Below are positions 1 through 9,263 of a stretch of DNA of 64,000 nucleotides, in pieces. Every line of letters begins with the position of its first letter. Within the stretch, counting starts at the first letter, position 1. The notes beneath the pieces were generated by a model. The model was not told the origin of the DNA. It did no database searches and was given only the letters and a program-made list of their open reading frames with translations. The position numbers were made by a program, and so were the translations under genes. This stretch comes from Microbacteriaceae bacterium PS02070 (GTDB lineage: Bacteria > Actinomycetota > Actinomycetes > Actinomycetales > Microbacteriaceae), in the NCBI GenBank assembly GCA_029959865.1, contig JASCPE010000001.1:372001-436000 (forward strand), read 5' to 3'.

Positions 1-485
1 AGAAGTCGGCGCTTCGCGATGCTCCAGTTTGCGTTCGAGAATCGGGTCTGGGCTGGCTGAGCGAGTGCGTAATCAAAGCGGTGGCACAACTCGATCGCTC
101 GGTCCAAGAATCCCGAAGGTAGCGTGATGTCGTCGTCAATGATGACAAGCCAGTCTGGCTGCTCCTCGAGCGTCTCGAGGAGGCGGTTCATGTTCTGGAA
201 CTTGCCCGCCGACATTTCCGTCGCCTCGGTGGCGCTTGCCAGTCCCGGGGCAGCCTCACCCATAGCCCCCAGCACGAATCGCACGTCATGTCGTGATCGC
301 CCCATTTCCGCCACCGCCGCCGCAATCTGCGTCGACTCGCGGTACACGCCCACAACTGCGACGCTCTGCCGCGGCCCAGCCATCTTCAGCTGTCCGAGCG
401 CCGCGCTATAGAACGAGTCGATCTTCTCCGCGACCGACCGCGCGCGAGTGCGAACCTTAAGCCGCCGCAGAAATTGAGGAGTCAT
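1..485 (-). CDS. Glycosyltransferase-like protein, 3' part cut off by window edge
   Basis: A minus-strand frame is open from ATG 485 (or GTG 488) to the window edge, so only the first about 161 residues are visible. It contains a beta-strand followed by an IIDDDI acidic cluster near residue 118, as expected for the nucleotide-sugar and metal site of a GT-A glycosyltransferase, and an earlier VAVVGVYRES strand near residue 43 that would start the Rossmann-like fold. It is the first visible gene of the polysaccharide island and points the same way as the phosphatase that follows upstream at 631-1269. The acceptor and sugar cannot be told. The GT-A assignment rests on the strand-DDD pattern and on the neighbourhood only. 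Confidence 0.6.
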   Translation of the reverse strand, partial: MTPQFLRRLKVRTRARSVAEKIDSFYSAALGQLKMAGPRQSVAVVGVYRESTQIAAAVAEMGRSRHDVRFVLGAMGEAAPGLASATEATEMSAGKFQNMNRLLETLEEQPDWLVIIDDDITLPSGFLDRAIELCHRFDYALAQPAQTRFSNANWSIAKRRL

Positions 486-630
486 CACAGCATCCAATCG
501 GGACGACCGCACCGATGTCGCTGGGCGTGCGGCTCCCTTGGGAGTCTAATCGGGTACAGGTGCGACTAAGTCTCACGACGATTGGTCACCTCGCGGCGCT
601 GTCCACGGGCACCGTCGAAGCCCACTGCCT

Positions 631-1269
631 TCACTCTCGTTCGGTGAGCGAGGAGATAGCACGCCACAGATCCTCACTCAGCTTTCGCGCCTCACGTAGT
701 CCCGCGCCGTGGCGGGCTTCTGATGCGGCGTGCACATCTTGCAGATCAAAGGAATGCACCACACCACGGGATCTCAAGAATCTACTGCGTGTGCTGCGGG
801 AAGCTTCTGCGGAAACCCCCGTTCCCCGACGTGCGTTCGCGAACGCCGCAAACGCGGAAAGCGGGTCTGTCTCCACGTCGATCCCGGCCCGTTCAGCGCC
901 CATCATTCGATCACCGGCGAGGGTAAGCGCTTCCTTCAGCGTGAAGGTGCGTGGTCGGGCGGACGGGTCAAGCAGAGCCACCGCTGCGCGCTCCGCTCGA
1001 GTGGCCGTTATGATCAACGCCGATTCTTGGATCACACTTCGATCGAGCGGTTGTGAGCGGTGATCGCGCAGTGCGCCCGCGAGTGAAAGATCACTGACCG
1101 TCGCAGAAGCCACCGCGCAAACCTCCAGGCGTGCCCGCACAGCCCTGCCGGCACTTACCGCTCGGATACTCGAGCCAACCTGCGACCCGGCAGCCGCGGT
1201 AAAGCTCACTGCCATCACCGGCGACCGGCATACGTTCGCGGCGCACACCATCAACACCTGGCTCACCAT
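631..1269 (-). CDS. Low-molecular-weight protein tyrosine phosphatase
   Basis: This is a protein of 212 residues. The N-terminal CX5R signature is CAANVCRS, with Cys9 as the likely nucleophile and Arg15 binding phosphate, as in LMW-PTPs of the Wzb/PtpA type. The frame stays open upstream to 1542, but the fold begins directly at ATG 1269 (MVSQVLMVC), so the longer form is rejected. The usual C-terminal DP motif is weakened: an FDLQDV segment near residue 175 occupies the expected place, so the general-acid aspartate may be present without its proline. The family dephosphorylates BY-kinases of capsule and exopolysaccharide systems. The fused BY-kinase at 3001-4389 is the obvious partner (inference). 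The protein is longer than the usual 150-160 residues. Confidence 0.75.
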   Translation of the reverse strand: MVSQVLMVCAANVCRSPVMAVSFTAAAGSQVGSSIRAVSAGRAVRARLEVCAVASATVSDLSLAGALRDHRSQPLDRSVIQESALIITATRAERAAVALLDPSARPRTFTLKEALTLAGDRMMGAERAGIDVETDPLSAFAAFANARRGTGVSAEASRSTRSRFLRSRGVVHSFDLQDVHAASEARHGAGLREARKLSEDLWRAISSLTERE

Positions 1270-1352
1270 CTCACCGAGATTACCGCGCGCGCCACCACCC
1301 GAGCAGACTTGCCGTGGCGACTCACAGCACACGGACGCTAAGCTTGAATCGT

Positions 1353-1368
1353 CACGCTGGGGAGCGTG
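1353..1368. other. Small inverted repeat between divergent phosphatase and flippase genes
   Basis: CACGCT and AGCGTG form a perfect 6-bp stem around a GGGG loop in the 162-bp divergent intergenic region 1270-1431. It could be an operator, a leader hairpin of the flippase transcript, or chance in GC-rich DNA. No clear -35/-10 pair was seen nearby. Confidence 0.25.
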
Positions 1369-1431
1369 TCTGACGAGGGCGATCTCGTTGCGCCAGCTGT
1401 GCTCGACATGAGCGCTGGCACCTCGTTCTGA

Positions 1432-2895
1432 GTGGGGAAGTTCATGGGGATAGATTCGCGACCGCATTCGCGCGCAGAGATGATCGACGACGCACCACCC
1501 CCGCGAGAACCTCGTAAGAAGCGCGGGTTCACGCAGATGCAAGATCTCACGAGTCGGCGCGGAACCATCTTCTCGATGCTCTCGAGCGCTGGGGCACGGT
1601 TTATAGTCCTGCCGATCAGCGCCATCCTCGGCATCATCGTCACCCGGCTTATCATCGACAACTTCGGGGTCGAGACTTACGCACAGTACATCCTTCTGGT
1701 CGGCATTGCGGGCCTTATTCCGTTCAGCGATCTCGGCTTGACGGCCGCCATCATGAACGCCGTCGCTGGGGCGAAGGATCCGCGGACGGACTCGAACGTG
1801 AAGCTTGTTCTCGTGTCGTGCTTACGTCTCCTCGTGGCCTGCTCAGCTGTCGTTGTGAGTGTCTCGCTCATCTTCTACTTCACGGGGCTGTGGCCGACAC
1901 TCCTCGGATCAGGACTCATGTCGGAGACGGGGGCGCTGGCAGCAACGCTCTGCCTCGTCGTCTTCGGGTTGAACATCCTGATCGCCTTCGGCCAACGGAT
2001 TCTTGCGGCGCTCGGGCTCAATGTCGTCGTCGTTCTGCTGGGAGCCCTGCAGACGCCGATCGTCCTCCTCGTTCTGTGGCTGATGATCATCACCTCTGCC
2101 GACGGTGGCTACATCCCGGTCGCCTCCTACCTTGCGACGACGGTGATCTGCCTCATTGCGATCCTCATCGCGGCCCGCAAGATCAGCCCGATGCTCGGAA
2201 GCGCGATGCGAGCCGCTGCCGACCGCAAGGTCAAGGGCGCTCGGGTCTTCAACACTGCCTGGCCGATGCTCATTCAGATGATTGCACTACCCATCGCGAT
2301 GTCGTCAGACCGGCTGGTGCTCAGTCTGGTTGGCACCGTGCAAGATCTCACGCAATACAGCCTCGCCAATCAGCTGTTCTCGCCCGTCTACGCGGTTGTG
2401 ACGGCAGCGGGATTCGCACTGTGGCCGGTGTTCGCCAAAGCACGCGCAGCCGGGACAACAGCGCCGGTCTCCCCGGGAAAGATGTCTGTGGCGTTCGCTG
2501 TCGGAGCAGCTCTTGCGTGCACAATTCTCGCCCTCGCGTCAGGATGGCTGGCAGACCTAGCCTCCGGCGGAGAGATTGAACTCAGCGCTCCCCTCGTTAT
2601 TGCCTTCTCCGTATTCATCGTGCTCCAGTCTGCGAAGTACCCCTTTGGGATGTACTTGACTGACGCCGCAGGACTTCGATTCCAGGCGTTCCTCATCCTT
2701 GGAATGCTGCCCGTCAACCTCGGGCTCACGATTGCGCTGATCCCCGTCCTGGGGCCGGTAGGGCCAGTCATCGGCTCGATCGTCGGCGTCACGCTGTTTC
2801 AGCTTCTTCCCAACTGGTTGCTCGTCCGGAAGCGACTCCGTCGCGCTGCGGTCAACCCTGAAACGCAGAAGGCGTCAGTGGAGGGCACGGGTTAG
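1432..2895 (+). CDS. Wzx-type polysaccharide flippase (MOP superfamily)
   Basis: This is a 487-residue, strongly hydrophobic protein with roughly 12 predicted membrane helices, the first starting near residue 49 (RGTIFSML..., then ARFIVLPISAILGIIVTRLI). The pattern FGVETYAQYILLVGIAGLIPFSDLGL near residues 74-100 resembles the conserved N-terminal region of oligosaccharide flippases, in which helix pairs are separated by short charged loops. It would move lipid-linked repeat units to the outer face of the membrane for the Wzy-like protein at 4359. The start is uncertain: GTG 1432, ATG 1444 and ATG 1537 are all in frame, and none has a strong ribosome site. It is transcribed divergently from the phosphatase. 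Confidence 0.8.
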   Translation: MGKFMGIDSRPHSRAEMIDDAPPPREPRKKRGFTQMQDLTSRRGTIFSMLSSAGARFIVLPISAILGIIVTRLIIDNFGVETYAQYILLVGIAGLIPFSDLGLTAAIMNAVAGAKDPRTDSNVKLVLVSCLRLLVACSAVVVSVSLIFYFTGLWPTLLGSGLMSETGALAATLCLVVFGLNILIAFGQRILAALGLNVVVVLLGALQTPIVLLVLWLMIITSADGGYIPVASYLATTVICLIAILIAARKISPMLGSAMRAAADRKVKGARVFNTAWPMLIQMIALPIAMSSDRLVLSLVGTVQDLTQYSLANQLFSPVYAVVTAAGFALWPVFAKARAAGTTAPVSPGKMSVAFAVGAALACTILALASGWLADLASGGEIELSAPLVIAFSVFIVLQSAKYPFGMYLTDAAGLRFQAFLILGMLPVNLGLTIALIPVLGPVGPVIGSIVGVTLFQLLPNWLLVRKRLRRAAVNPETQKASVEGTG

Positions 2896-3000
2896 TCTCA
2901 TCATGAGGTCCGCATCCATTTCGACCACAGGATCATGTGAGGGGCACATCGACGTGACGAACACCGATGAAACCCTCCGTCAGCCACGAAGGACGCCACG

Positions 3001-4389
3001 ATGACTCTCCGCAGCTATTTCGCCGCGCTCCGCAAACGGTGGCCCATCCTTCTTGTGCTCACCCTGGTAGGAGGCGTCGCCGGCTTCTTCTACGGCTCTC
3101 TGCAGACGGAGACTTATCGGTCTCAGGCATCCGTCGTCGTGATACCCGCGCAGGGAGATTCCATCGGCGAACTCGTGCAGGGGTCCAGCTACGTAGAGGG
3201 CCTCGTGTCCACCTACTCGGTCGTCGCGACCTCGCCCGTCGTCCTGGACCGGGTCATCGAAGAGCTCGATCTATCAATAACTCCGACAGCGCTCGCCAGA
3301 AGTATCTCCGTGGCGACACCACTAGACACGACGGTGCTTGAGATCTCTGTGACAGGCTCAAACCCCGCGGAGATCACGGACATCGCGAACACAATCGCCA
3401 CAGAACTTTCCGGTGCGGTCGAGGACCTCTCTCCTCAGACCTCGGATTCGGGTCCGGCCGTGCGGGTCGAGCAGATTAAGACGGCGACCGAGCCGAATGC
3501 CCCCATCGCGCCCAACAAGCGGCTTCTCGCCGTGACAGGCGCCCTCCTAGGCTTGATCGCAGGGGTGGCCTTCGCGCTGATGCGTCAGGTGTTCGCTACG
3601 CGCATCACGACGCGGAACGATATTTCCGAAGTCACGGAGGTACCGGTGCTCGGTGAGGTGTTTGCTGCTCGAGAGGGCCAAGGTCTGGCGCGCACCGTCC
3701 GTGAAAACTCGACCGGAACTGTTGCCGAGGCTGTTCGCGGAGTCGCTGCGGCCCTTCGCTTCGCGAATCTCGACCGCGAGGCGAAGGTGCTCCTTGTAAC
3801 GTCACCGGAAGCAGGCGACGGCAAATCGTCGGTGGCGCTCTCCTTGTCGCTGGTGCTGGCTGAGCAGGGACAGCGAGTACTTCACGTAGACGCCGACCTG
3901 AGACGGGGCACCGTTGCGGAGATGACCGGGCTCGAAAGTTCGGTCGGGTTGACCACCGTCCTTGTCGGCGATGTGCACCCCGGCGAGGCGGCGCAGCAAT
4001 GGGGGCAGTCCGGTCTGGACGTGCTCACCAGCGGCACACTGCCCCCGAATCCGGGCCAACTCCTCTCCTCTGAGCATCTCCGGGAGTTCTTGCGGGCGGC
4101 GCGCACGGAGTACGACGCCGTTATCGTCGACAGTCCCCCGGTTCTCGCGGTCAGTGACGCGCGCTGGTTGGCGCAGTCGGTCGATGGGATCGTGATTGTC
4201 GCTCGCAATCGCCGTACCAAACGGGAGACACTGGCTCGAGCAATCGCCGACCTCGAAGCCACGCGCACCCCAATCTTCGGGATCGTCCTCAATGGAGCGA
4301 GGAAGCCCGAATCGAACCCGTACTACGCCCGAACGACAGATACTCGGACGAAAAAGCTATGGCGAGCTCGCGAGACCGATCCTCGCTGA
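3001..4389 (+). CDS. Fused chain-length regulator (Wzz) and BY-type tyrosine kinase
   Basis: This is a protein of 462 residues. A Wzz domain is bounded by membrane helices at about residues 13-32 and 176-195, with the extracytoplasmic loop between them. The cytoplasmic kinase domain follows: Walker A around SPEAGDGKSS (Lys275), Walker A' HVDADLRR (Asp297, Asp299) and Walker B AVIVDSPP (Asp377). These three motifs define bacterial BY-kinases of the CpsD/Wzc type. The C-terminal tail has only one YY pair (441-442) instead of the usual tyrosine cluster. A GAAGGA ribosome site precedes the ATG. It would control polymer length through phosphorylation cycles, probably reversed by the phosphatase at 631. 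The last 31 bases overlap the next gene. Confidence 0.88.
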   Translation: MTLRSYFAALRKRWPILLVLTLVGGVAGFFYGSLQTETYRSQASVVVIPAQGDSIGELVQGSSYVEGLVSTYSVVATSPVVLDRVIEELDLSITPTALARSISVATPLDTTVLEISVTGSNPAEITDIANTIATELSGAVEDLSPQTSDSGPAVRVEQIKTATEPNAPIAPNKRLLAVTGALLGLIAGVAFALMRQVFATRITTRNDISEVTEVPVLGEVFAAREGQGLARTVRENSTGTVAEAVRGVAAALRFANLDREAKVLLVTSPEAGDGKSSVALSLSLVLAEQGQRVLHVDADLRRGTVAEMTGLESSVGLTTVLVGDVHPGEAAQQWGQSGLDVLTSGTLPPNPGQLLSSEHLREFLRAARTEYDAVIVDSPPVLAVSDARWLAQSVDGIVIVARNRRTKRETLARAIADLEATRTPIFGIVLNGARKPESNPYYARTTDTRTKKLWRARETDPR

Positions 4390-5600
4390 TCCGGCGACCT
4401 GTCGACGCAGGGATCCCCACCGCGGAGACCATCGTGGCCGTCGCGCTCGTGGTCCTCAGCGCGCAACGTGTGCGACTCCCGCTGGACATTCCGATCGGGG
4501 TGGCGGTAGCTCTCGTCGCTCTCCCCGTCACTCTCGGTGCGCTTCACCGCTATAGATTCGCGTGGCCAATCACCGTAGCGGCGCTCCTTGCCGTCATAAA
4601 CGGAACCCTTCTCACCGGCTTTGCCGAAGGATTCAGGGAGGTGGACGCGCGACAAGCCGCCGCCAACTCCGTGCAGCTCATCGGCCTGATAGCCGTGATC
4701 GCAGCACTGTTGTGGGCGCGCTCGATGATCGGTTCACGTGCAATCGTTCTCGCATTCGGCGTGGGGATGCTGCTGTCGATCGTGACGCGGGGCATCAACT
4801 GGGACAACCCCTGGAAGTTCACCTTCTCTGTTCCCGTCATCTTGATCGTGCTCTCGTTGAAGGTGGTTCACCAACCCCGATGGACACAGTCGGCCGCTCT
4901 CTTTGCCCTCGCCACCGTCTCGGCGCTGCAAGACTCGCGCTCACTGACGGGGATGCTTCTTATTGCACTCGCGCTTGTGGCAACTCAAGGCGCTGCGCGG
5001 ACAACCACCGCGCTCCGCGTGTGGGGAATCGTCGCCCGAATCGCACTCATCGTGGGTGCGGGCTACTTCCTTATCCAGGCTGCTCTCTTGGAGGGGCTAC
5101 TGGGCGAGCAAGCGAGAACACGCAGTGAAGCACAGATCGAACAATCCGGGAGCCTGATCGTGGGCGGACGACCAGAGATCGGCGCTTCACTCGCTCTCCT
5201 TTCCGACCGGCCGTGGGGATTCGGCTCGGGCACCCTGCCGAGTGCTGTCGACATCCACACGGCGAAAGGCGGCATGGCCGCCATCGGATATGACCCGAAC
5301 AACGGATATGTGGAGAACTACATGTTCGGCAACGGGTTTGAGGTGCACAGCCTTCTCGGCGACTTGTGGATCGTGTTCGGCCTTGGCGGGCTCCTTCTCG
5401 CGGCGTTGCTCTTCATCGGGATCGGGCACGGCCTACTCACCCGCGCGGCAACCGGGACCTTGAGCGGCGCCGCAGTCTTCCTCGGGCTGCGCTTCCTGTG
5501 GGATCTTCCCTTCAGCCCCATCGACAGCGCGCTGCTGACGCTACCCATCACCGTGGCACTCCTTCTCCAGGCCCGTGACTCGGTGCGACGACCTACCTAG
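4359..5600 (+). CDS. Wzy-like polysaccharide polymerase / O-antigen ligase family membrane protein
   Basis: This is a 413-residue integral membrane protein with about ten hydrophobic segments, the first near residues 23-38. A large hydrophilic loop lies between residues about 245 and 325 and contains GGRPEIGASLALLSDRPWGFGSG. Loops of this kind, with arginines and an RP/GxG pattern before the last helices, are typical of the Wzy_C/O-antigen ligase family. It starts inside the kinase gene in another frame (31-base overlap), which suggests translational coupling. It would polymerise repeat units delivered by the flippase at 1432. Sequence conservation in this family is low, so the call rests on topology, the loop and the neighbours. 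Confidence 0.7.
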   Translation: MASSRDRSSLIRRPVDAGIPTAETIVAVALVVLSAQRVRLPLDIPIGVAVALVALPVTLGALHRYRFAWPITVAALLAVINGTLLTGFAEGFREVDARQAAANSVQLIGLIAVIAALLWARSMIGSRAIVLAFGVGMLLSIVTRGINWDNPWKFTFSVPVILIVLSLKVVHQPRWTQSAALFALATVSALQDSRSLTGMLLIALALVATQGAARTTTALRVWGIVARIALIVGAGYFLIQAALLEGLLGEQARTRSEAQIEQSGSLIVGGRPEIGASLALLSDRPWGFGSGTLPSAVDIHTAKGGMAAIGYDPNNGYVENYMFGNGFEVHSLLGDLWIVFGLGGLLLAALLFIGIGHGLLTRAATGTLSGAAVFLGLRFLWDLPFSPIDSALLTLPITVALLLQARDSVRRPT

Positions 5601-5633
5601 CCGTCCGACTGCGGCTTCTGTCGGTCGTGAGAA

Positions 5634-8192
5634 GTGTCTCATCAGGGAAAAACGACCACAAAGGTTGTGGTTCCATGGATGCCAACCGACGCCGTCAACC
5701 CCGAGACGGTGCGCCCTCCACCCCGAAAGCCAGGCATGCGACTCTCCCCCTCGGCTCGGCCGAAGCGCGCGCTCAGCGCGATCGCGACCGCGGTCCTCTT
5801 TACCCTTGCAGGCGCTCTGCTCACCACTACCCCGGCGTCCGGCGCCACGCTTCCGACCGATGACTTCTCCCGGAATGTGACCAATGGGTGGGGGACCTCC
5901 TCGTCCGGGCACAAGTGGTCCTCGAGCGGAGCTGCGGCCGGGAGCGTCCAGGATGGTTCCGGCCGCCTGTCTCTTCAGCCCGGCGCGCAGACGGCTCAAA
6001 CCCTCGCCGGCTCGTCCGCGACTGACGCACTTGTTGCGGCCACGGTATGGCCTGAGAAGGCGACTACGGCTGGCAATGGCGGCACGGTGTCCTTCGCGCT
6101 TCGGTCGGACGGCAAGTTCTCCTATCAAGCACGAGTACGTTTCGGCACGTCGGGCGTGAATCTCTGGATCAGTCGATTCGATGGCTCGACCGCGAAAGAA
6201 ACGGTGCTCCGATCGACCAAGCCGATCCCGGCCTATTCGGCTGGGCAGAAAGTGCGAGTGGAGTTTGAGGTGAGCGGGACTTCACCGGTGGTGGTGAAGT
6301 CCCGCATCTGGATCGATGGCCAGCCCAAGCCGACGACGTGGCAGCAGACGTTCGAGGACTCTTCAGCACAACGAATCACGCGAGCGGGTGACTTCCAGAC
6401 GCTGGGCCACCTGTCGGGAGGGTCCTCCGCAAATGCGCTCCGAGTGGACAACCTTTCCGTGAGTGCGCTGAGTCAAGGGACGCCGGAGCCGGAACCGCAA
6501 CCCGAACCCGAACCCGAACCGGAACCGGAGCCCGAGCCCGAGCCGGAACCGCAGCCTGCGACGACGGCCGGCAGCCTTCCCGTCGGCACCGCAAAGTATG
6601 CAGTCCCAGCGAACGCCGTGTATGCATCGGCGAAGGGAACCCGCACCGGTTCCGGCACCGCGAGCGACCCCTACGGTAGCGCCGCGTACGCCGTGGAAAA
6701 GGCGCCAAACAACTCAACCATCGTCCTCCGCGGTGGCACCTACCGCGAATACGTGTACGTGGGATTCAACCGAAAACTGACCATCCAGGCGTACCCGGGC
6801 GAGGCGGTCTGGTTCGACGGCAGTTCGCCCGTCACGGGCTGGACCAAGTCAGGCTCCACGTGGGTGGTGAACAACTGGACGCACAACTTCGACAAGCGGA
6901 TCTCATTCAACGCCAATGCGGACGAGACCCATCGTTTCGTCGATAGCAAGAATCCGTATGCGGGCTACCCCGATCAGGTATGGATCAACAACTCCCCGCT
7001 TCGACAGGTAGGAAGTGCGAGTGAGGTGTCGTCCGGGACTTTCTACGTCGACACCGCCGGAAAGCGCCTCATCATCGGGAGCGACCCGTCCGGGAAGCGC
7101 GTTGAGGCAAGCACGCTTGCGCGAGCGATCAAGGTACAAGGTACCGGCACTACCCTCCGCGGGTTCGGTGTAAAGCGGTACGCCACCACGCTCAACATGA
7201 TGGGAACGGTGACTGCGGAAGTTCACGGAATCACGGTAGAGAACGTTGTCATCCGTGAGAACGCCACCATCGGTCTGTACACGTGGAACGACAACCAGAC
7301 GTTCCGCAACGTGACCATCAGCGACAACGGAATGCTCGGTCTCGGCGCGAACGGCACTGAGAACCTCGTCATCAGCGACTCCGTGTTCAGCGGAAACAAT
7401 ACTCAGCAGTTCAAGCCAGCCCCCGTGTCCGGCGGCCTGAAACTCACCGGCATCACCAACGGCGTGCTGAAGGACAGCGTGATCAGCGACAACGACAGCG
7501 CTGGCATCTGGTTCGACGTGAACTCCTACGACCTTCGGGTCACGGGAAACCGCGTCACGGGAAACTCGACAAGCGGCGTCCAAGTCGAGATCAGCGAGAA
7601 AGCGATCATCGCAGACAACTACATCAGCGGGAACAATACCGGACTCCACATCAACAACAGCGGAAACGTCAAAGTGTGGAACAACACGATCGATGGGGTC
7701 AACCGGGCATTGAGCTTTGTGCACGACTCCCGTCGTCAGTCGGACCCGGCGCTCGCAACCAAGATTCCCTGGACGCTACGCAACAACGAACTCCGCAACA
7801 ACGTCATCTCCTTCAGCAGCTCTGGCTCCTGCCCCGTCCTCACCCAGGACTATGAAAAGAAGCTCTACGGAAACGCCTTCGGCCTGAGCATGAACAGCAA
7901 CGTCTACTACCGTCAGAGCAACACCGCGCCCAGCAACTTTGCGTGCTGGGCGAATGGGACAGCTGGAACTCGCAGCTTCAAGACACTGGCCGCTTTCGCC
8001 GAGTCCACCGGGCACGACAAGAACTCGGCTGAGTGGACCGGTTCACCCGTGATCAACTCGGACTTGACCGTGAAGTCGAACGTGGTCAGCGCGCCTCGCG
8101 CCGCTCTTGCTGCGCTTCCGACTGACGTCGCAAGTGCGATCGCGGAGGCGGCCGGAAGCAAGCGAATCGGCCCCTATTCCCGACCGAGGTAG
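5634..8192 (+). CDS. Secreted right-handed beta-helix protein with N-terminal DFSR module
   Basis: This is an 852-residue protein if read from GTG 5634. ATG 5679 and ATG 5736 are in-frame alternatives, and the last leaves the best signal peptide (RRAL-type basic start, hydrophobic core, cut near PASGA). Residues about 73-280 form a beta-sandwich-like module starting DDFSRNVTNGWG and ending with RVDNLSVSAL. A glutamate/proline linker covers about 284-308. Residues about 320-850 carry the asparagine-rich turns typical of parallel beta-helix (PL/GH-type) proteins, including a GGTYREYVYV start. It is probably an exported polysaccharide lyase, hydrolase or binding protein acting on the glycan made by this island. 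No catalytic residues could be assigned. Confidence 0.8.
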   Translation: MSHQGKTTTKVVVPWMPTDAVNPETVRPPPRKPGMRLSPSARPKRALSAIATAVLFTLAGALLTTTPASGATLPTDDFSRNVTNGWGTSSSGHKWSSSGAAAGSVQDGSGRLSLQPGAQTAQTLAGSSATDALVAATVWPEKATTAGNGGTVSFALRSDGKFSYQARVRFGTSGVNLWISRFDGSTAKETVLRSTKPIPAYSAGQKVRVEFEVSGTSPVVVKSRIWIDGQPKPTTWQQTFEDSSAQRITRAGDFQTLGHLSGGSSANALRVDNLSVSALSQGTPEPEPQPEPEPEPEPEPEPEPEPQPATTAGSLPVGTAKYAVPANAVYASAKGTRTGSGTASDPYGSAAYAVEKAPNNSTIVLRGGTYREYVYVGFNRKLTIQAYPGEAVWFDGSSPVTGWTKSGSTWVVNNWTHNFDKRISFNANADETHRFVDSKNPYAGYPDQVWINNSPLRQVGSASEVSSGTFYVDTAGKRLIIGSDPSGKRVEASTLARAIKVQGTGTTLRGFGVKRYATTLNMMGTVTAEVHGITVENVVIRENATIGLYTWNDNQTFRNVTISDNGMLGLGANGTENLVISDSVFSGNNTQQFKPAPVSGGLKLTGITNGVLKDSVISDNDSAGIWFDVNSYDLRVTGNRVTGNSTSGVQVEISEKAIIADNYISGNNTGLHINNSGNVKVWNNTIDGVNRALSFVHDSRRQSDPALATKIPWTLRNNELRNNVISFSSSGSCPVLTQDYEKKLYGNAFGLSMNSNVYYRQSNTAPSNFACWANGTAGTRSFKTLAAFAESTGHDKNSAEWTGSPVINSDLTVKSNVVSAPRAALAALPTDVASAIAEAAGSKRIGPYSRPR
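6484..6555 (+). repeat. Glu-Pro linker repeat inside the beta-helix gene
   Basis: A run of near-identical 6-bp units encodes alternating Glu-Pro dipeptides with a few Gln replacements. It separates the N-terminal module from the beta-helix domain. Such short units are prone to slippage in steps of two residues without loss of frame. Confidence 0.85.
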
Positions 8193-8210
8193 CCTCCGAC
8201 GCGTCGTGCA

Positions 8211-8216
8211 TAGGAT
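8211..8216 (+). promoter_or_regulatory. -10 box of leaderless type before GT4 gene
   Basis: TAGGAT lies 7 nt before ATG 8224, the distance expected when transcription starts at or next to the start codon. No convincing -35 was seen. Confidence 0.4.
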
Positions 8217-8223
8217 GGACCCT

Positions 8224-9261
8224 ATGCGCGACGCACACGGCCGGCCGGATGTCGCGGTGTATTACCCGCCCGGGAGAGACCTCGCCCAGTGGCGTGACGA
8301 CCATCGAGCTGGGCTCAAACCGGATCGCTGGCCCTATGGCCTTGACAAGATGGACGGTCGGAGCGCCACGGTGGTTGCGCGTTCCTTCCCCGCAGACTCG
8401 CGCGGGCAGAAGGTGGCGCGGCGCATCATGAGAGCAACACCGGCGGCTCTCTGGCGCGGAAACGGCCCGGTTGGGTTGACCTGGGACGAGAACTCAGTCG
8501 ACAGACTCGCCGCGACGCCCGGACTCTCGGCACGCTACTGCGGGGTCGTGTGGCTGACCGATCAGCTCCCCAGGAAGGATCCGGGTTGGGCCCACGATCG
8601 CCGTCGCATGCTTCGTCGCATGGACGGCTTGTGGGTTCTCAGTAGCGCTCAGACTGAGGAGCTGGCCGAGTTCGTCGGCACGGACGGACCATCAGTCACC
8701 CACGTTCTCTTCGGTGTGGACAGCGACTTCTTCGCCTACCGGCCCTTGCCGCGATCTCCCAAAGTGGTCAGCGTCGGCGGCGACAGAGACCGCGATGCTG
8801 AGACTCTCTTCGAGGCTCTCGCCGAACTGCGGCGTCTTCGGCCCGACGTCGAGGTCTTGGCGCAGACCGCCTCGACGAAGACGCCACCCTCCGGTGTCCA
8901 GACGATTCCGTATCTGACTCACGCCGAGCTCCGCGACCTCTACGCGGAGGCAAGCCTCACTCTCATCGCTACCCGGGAGAACAAGCACGTTTCGGGGATG
9001 ACCGTCGGCTTGGAGTCAATGTCGACCGGGCGGCCGCTCGTCATCACGGAGTCCGTGGGAATGGCCGACTATTTCGGGGGCACCGACGGCGCCAAACTCG
9101 TCCCCTCTGGGTCTGCAGCGGGACTTGCCGAGGCAGCGTTGGCGCTCCTCTCGGACCGATCAGCGCTTGAGGTAGCCAGCGTGGCTGCACGCGAGCACGT
9201 GGAGGAGAGCTTCACTACGAGCCATCTTTCGCAACGGCTTGCCGCGCTCGTCAGACAGTGA
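8224..9261 (+). CDS. GT4-type glycosyltransferase
   Basis: This is a protein of 345 residues. It has a GT-B layout: an N-terminal half without clear motifs, then the C-terminal Rossmann half with VVSVGGDRDRDAETLFEAL at the strand-loop-helix start (about residue 180), a conserved-type ATRENKHVSGMTVGLESMSTGRPLV segment (about residues 251-277) corresponding to the donor-binding E-x7-E/G region of GT4 enzymes, and a C-terminal helix. ATG 8224 is chosen because a TAGGAT -10-like box ends 7 nt before it, which suggests a leaderless transcript; the upstream in-frame extension would overlap the previous gene. It faces the minus-strand acyltransferase at 9264. Donor and acceptor are unknown. Confidence 0.75.
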   Translation: MRDAHGRPDVAVYYPPGRDLAQWRDDHRAGLKPDRWPYGLDKMDGRSATVVARSFPADSRGQKVARRIMRATPAALWRGNGPVGLTWDENSVDRLAATPGLSARYCGVVWLTDQLPRKDPGWAHDRRRMLRRMDGLWVLSSAQTEELAEFVGTDGPSVTHVLFGVDSDFFAYRPLPRSPKVVSVGGDRDRDAETLFEALAELRRLRPDVEVLAQTASTKTPPSGVQTIPYLTHAELRDLYAEASLTLIATRENKHVSGMTVGLESMSTGRPLVITESVGMADYFGGTDGAKLVPSGSAAGLAEAALALLSDRSALEVASVAAREHVEESFTTSHLSQRLAALVRQ

Positions 9262-9263
9262 AG

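Noticed and set aside
1270..1542. N-terminal extension of the tyrosine phosphatase
   Set aside because: The CX5R loop must lie close to the N-terminus in this family, and the extra residues overlap the flippase gene.
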